Source of the DNA: Bdellovibrionales bacterium
GTDB taxonomy: Bacteria; Bdellovibrionota; UBA2361; JAGRAS01
Direction: 5' to 3'
NCBI GenBank assembly: GCA_020434465.1
Contig: JAGRAS010000094.1
Span: 1-6,784, forward strand
DNA: 6,784 bases
Each line of letters begins with the position of its first letter. Position 1 is the first letter of the stretch. Below are positions 4,682 through 6,784 of the stretch, piece after piece. A model generated the notes under the pieces. That model was not told the DNA's origin. It saw nothing but the letters and a program-made list of their open reading frames with translations, and did not search any database. A program made the position numbers and the translations under genes.

Positions 4682-6784
4682 ATGGAAATAGGTAATACAA
4701 CTTGTAAATTGGGATGTGTAAAAAGAGCTGTAATGCTATTTACTGCTTTTGCAGTTTTTTCTTTGTACACAAATGCCTACGCTCAATCGACACCAACTGC
4801 TACTTCTAATCAGGGGCAATGCGTTACTGAGTCTTATGACGAAGTGCTAATTAAAACTGGTGAAGGATCAAGTGGCAGCAAAGGTGGTGTTGACTACTTT
4901 AATATTGCTGGGCTTGGCGCTGCAGGATTTGTGGCTGGCACTTTTATTACTTGTTGTGCCCCTGTGGCAGTAGCTGCTGGTTTAATCGGCGCAGCAATTG
5001 GAGCGCTTTTTGGCGATGATGACGATGTTGATGTTCCAGCAGAACCAAAGACGTATCAAACTTTAAATACTGTAAATTGCCATAGAAACTTAAAGAATAA
5101 TGTTCTTTCATGTGATCTTAAATTTACAGGAACTCTTCCACCAGATCAGGTGGCACTTAAAATCGGCTCAAAAAATACTGCTGCTGGTGCTATTGTTCTT
5201 ATGAACATCAGCAATCCAAGTAAGCCAATATTTAGTGTTCATAGTGGTAGTAATTTAAATGTTGCTTTGTCTAATAACATTTATTTCTCTACTTCTAGTT
5301 CTACTCATAAATTTATTAACTATGGATTTAATAATCCTACATCTTTAATCAGAAACTTTTATTTCTCATTTGATTTAGATGATATTCCAGTTAACTTTGG
5401 TTATGACTCTAGCGGCTTTGATCTTGAAATTGCTACAAGAGGAGTTGTTTTAGGCTTGTTCCAAGGTAACGTAATTAACTGGGGTTATGGTTACAGTAAA
5501 GTTACTAAACTTTCTGGTACTGTTAATCAGTGTTCTTCTAAATGGGCATGTCCAAAGGAATTAGTGCAAGACTTTGATTATAATATTAATGGAAAAGTAA
5601 GCACTGGAAACATTACTTCTTCAAATCAACCTTGGGCGCCTTTCTTAAGAATATCTGGTGATAGTGTTAAAATTCTTGATACTAAGAATCCAGCTAACTC
5701 AAATCTGCAAACACCTTCTAGATCTACTAAAGGTGTTAATAACTATACTTATGAACAAAATGTTTTAGCTGTAGAAAATGCAAATGGTGGTAAAATTACT
5801 TTCCAATTTGCTGAGGATGTAACTGTATCAGAAGTTAATATTCTTAACCCTAAAGCGCCTGTTCAGGTAAAAGGTTATGATGAAAATAGTAATTTACTAT
5901 ATGTTTATAATGTAAACGTACCAACAGGATTTAATAACTCTATTGTTAGTTTTCATCCTGCTGATTCATCTAAGCCAGCTTCGCAGATGCTTACACCTGT
6001 AAGATACTTTGAAGTAACTTCAAGTATGCCGTTTGGTGTAACTGCAATTCGTTATTGTAAATTTGTTTGTACAGAATTTGACGAATGCGGGATTTGCCAA
6101 GGACCTGGGAAAGATATGTGCGGATTATGCTCAGATCATCCAAAGTACAATACTCCAAAAGATATGTGCGGTCTGTGCGTAAATGATCCTAACTACAATG
6201 CTCCAAAGGATATGTGTGGATTTTGTGTAAACGATCCTAAGTACAATACTCCTAAGGACAGTTGTGATATCTGTGTAGGTAAGCCTAATTATGGCAAAGG
6301 TCATGATAAGTGCGGATATTGTCCGAACGATCAATTGCCAAACGGGTATACGTACCGTCAAGGACCAGATAAGTGCAATAGATGCCCAGGTGATCCTGGT
6401 TGGGATCCTCGTGCAAAGTATTGCTCTACGCCAACACCGACACCAACAATGACGCCGACGCCAACTCCTACGATGACGCCGACGCCGACGCCGACACCAA
6501 CTATGACACCAACCCCAACACCTACTCCTGCTTGTCAGAACCAAGATAGTTGTGGATTGTGTGATACTGATCCTGATTTTGGAAAAGTAGATAGTTGTGG
6601 ACGTTGCCCACAGGATCCTAAGTTTAACGATCCTGTATGTGACTGCCCTGCAGGACAACAAACTGCTTGCGGTTGCGGAGTTCCACTTAGTGAGTGTTGT
6701 GACCAAACTGATGTAACAAACATCTTGTTTGCAAGAGATGGTCTAACTCATGTTATGAGAAACCAAACATTAACTTACATTAGA
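4682..6784 (+). CDS. Large secreted Cys-rich surface protein with Thr-Pro stalk (3' end outside window)
   Basis: The frame is open for 701 codons from ATG 4682, with GGGA six bases upstream, to the window edge. Residues 13-34 form a Sec signal peptide ending AYA|Q. After a short linker comes a glycine-rich hydrophobic stretch (about 75-111, with C91 and C92), then DDDDVD (112-117). Residues about 120-290 look beta-rich, with Cys pairs 133/144 and 284/290. Residues about 295-460 resemble a secreted beta-sandwich domain seen in marine and soil bacteria: ILDT, then an xxNLxTP element, GGKITFQF, VTVSEVNIL and VKGYDENSN. From C463 a cysteine ladder of CGxC motifs begins, with exact 16-residue spacing between C480, C496, C512, C528 and C544. 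Residues 583-616 are a Thr-Pro stalk, followed by more CGxC motifs (624-672) and a new non-Cys segment at the edge. I infer an extracellular adhesin or matrix protein. No enzyme motif is visible. Confidence 0.88.
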   Translation, partial: MEIGNTTCKLGCVKRAVMLFTAFAVFSLYTNAYAQSTPTATSNQGQCVTESYDEVLIKTGEGSSGSKGGVDYFNIAGLGAAGFVAGTFITCCAPVAVAAGLIGAAIGALFGDDDDVDVPAEPKTYQTLNTVNCHRNLKNNVLSCDLKFTGTLPPDQVALKIGSKNTAAGAIVLMNISNPSKPIFSVHSGSNLNVALSNNIYFSTSSSTHKFINYGFNNPTSLIRNFYFSFDLDDIPVNFGYDSSGFDLEIATRGVVLGLFQGNVINWGYGYSKVTKLSGTVNQCSSKWACPKELVQDFDYNINGKVSTGNITSSNQPWAPFLRISGDSVKILDTKNPANSNLQTPSRSTKGVNNYTYEQNVLAVENANGGKITFQFAEDVTVSEVNILNPKAPVQVKGYDENSNLLYVYNVNVPTGFNNSIVSFHPADSSKPASQMLTPVRYFEVTSSMPFGVTAIRYCKFVCTEFDECGICQGPGKDMCGLCSDHPKYNTPKDMCGLCVNDPNYNAPKDMCGFCVNDPKYNTPKDSCDICVGKPNYGKGHDKCGYCPNDQLPNGYTYRQGPDKCNRCPGDPGWDPRAKYCSTPTPTPTMTPTPTPTMTPTPTPTPTMTPTPTPTPACQNQDSCGLCDTDPDFGKVDSCGRCPQDPKFNDPVCDCPAGQQTACGCGVPLSECCDQTDVTNILFARDGLTHVMRNQTLTYIR
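6110..6301 (+). repeat. Four 48-bp (16-residue) repeats of the KDMCGLC type
   Basis: Units at 6110-6157, 6158-6205, 6206-6253 and 6254-6301 encode residues 477-540 of the secreted protein. The consensus is K-D-M-C-G-x-C, then N-D-P-x-Y-N-x-P. The protein pattern is kept while third bases differ (TGC/TGT, AAA/AAG, CCA/CCT), so these are older and selected repeats, unlike the fresh 24-bp repeats upstream. The fourth unit has CDIC in place of CGxC, and the next partial copy has HDKCGYC. Confidence 0.9.
6428..6529 (+). repeat. Thr-Pro microsatellite coding for a stalk
   Basis: Residues 583-616 are almost purely alternating Thr and Pro with Met in place of Pro at three points. The DNA is built from ACG/ACA/ACT and CCG/CCA/CCT hexamers, with a run of ACGCCG units around 6472-6491. 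It is clearly more GC-rich than the flanking DNA. Thr-Pro stretches of this kind are extended, often glycosylated spacers in secreted proteins. The hexamer repeats can change number without a frameshift. Confidence 0.9.

Noticed and set aside
6131..6706. 191-aa minus-strand open frame opposite the Cys-rich gene
   Set aside because: It is a mirror of the Cys-rich and Thr-Pro repeats, giving a long run of Arg/Cys/Trp/Ser. It lacks a ribosome site and lies wholly within the convincing plus-strand gene.
6535..6723. 62-aa minus-strand open frame
   Set aside because: It lies entirely opposite the secreted-protein gene and has no start signal or recognisable pattern.

Overview
The window is an AT-rich stretch of bacterial DNA with A/T-ending codons and Shine-Dalgarno-like sites before most genes. 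It holds four complete protein genes and a fifth that runs off the right edge. Cell-surface logic looks Gram-negative: a lipobox protein, a Sec-type signal peptide ending in AYA|Q, and a membrane-anchored M48 protease. A eukaryote-like Ser/Thr kinase, Thr-Pro stalks and CGxC ladders fit environmental lineages such as Bdellovibrionota, Myxococcota or other former Deltaproteobacteria. The sequence alone does not fix the phylum, so this is inference.

Left part (1-2164). A possible 17-codon gene tail ends at 54. It is followed by a very AT-rich leader and then a 367-aa Hanks-type protein kinase (212-1315, +). The kinase converges with a membrane-anchored M48 zinc metalloprotease (1331-2164, -). 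Only 15 bp separate the two stop codons, and an imperfect hairpin with an A-run on one side and a T-run on the other may terminate transcription both ways.

Middle part (2165-3712). A 166-bp divergent gap separates the protease from an unrecognised single-pass membrane protein (2331-3473, +). That protein starts at TTG after a good GGAG. Its predicted cytosolic tail carries three 24-bp, in-frame, Ser-rich tandem repeats. A 239-bp gap follows, containing a 39-bp interrupted palindrome, a plausible sigma70-type promoter and two small hairpins.

Right part (3713-6784). Two co-directional genes 45 bp apart form a likely operon. The first encodes a 307-aa putative lipoprotein with an unusually long Ala/Gly-rich hydrophobic leader and two lipobox-like cysteines. 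The second encodes a large secreted protein, 701 residues visible and incomplete. It has a signal peptide, a glycine-rich hydrophobic segment, beta-sandwich-like regions, a cysteine ladder with an exact 16-residue period, a Thr-Pro stalk, and then more cysteine motifs. This pair is the most distinctive part of the window and looks like a cell-surface or matrix module. A functional link with the kinase, the protease and the Ser-rich membrane protein is possible but rests only on proximity.
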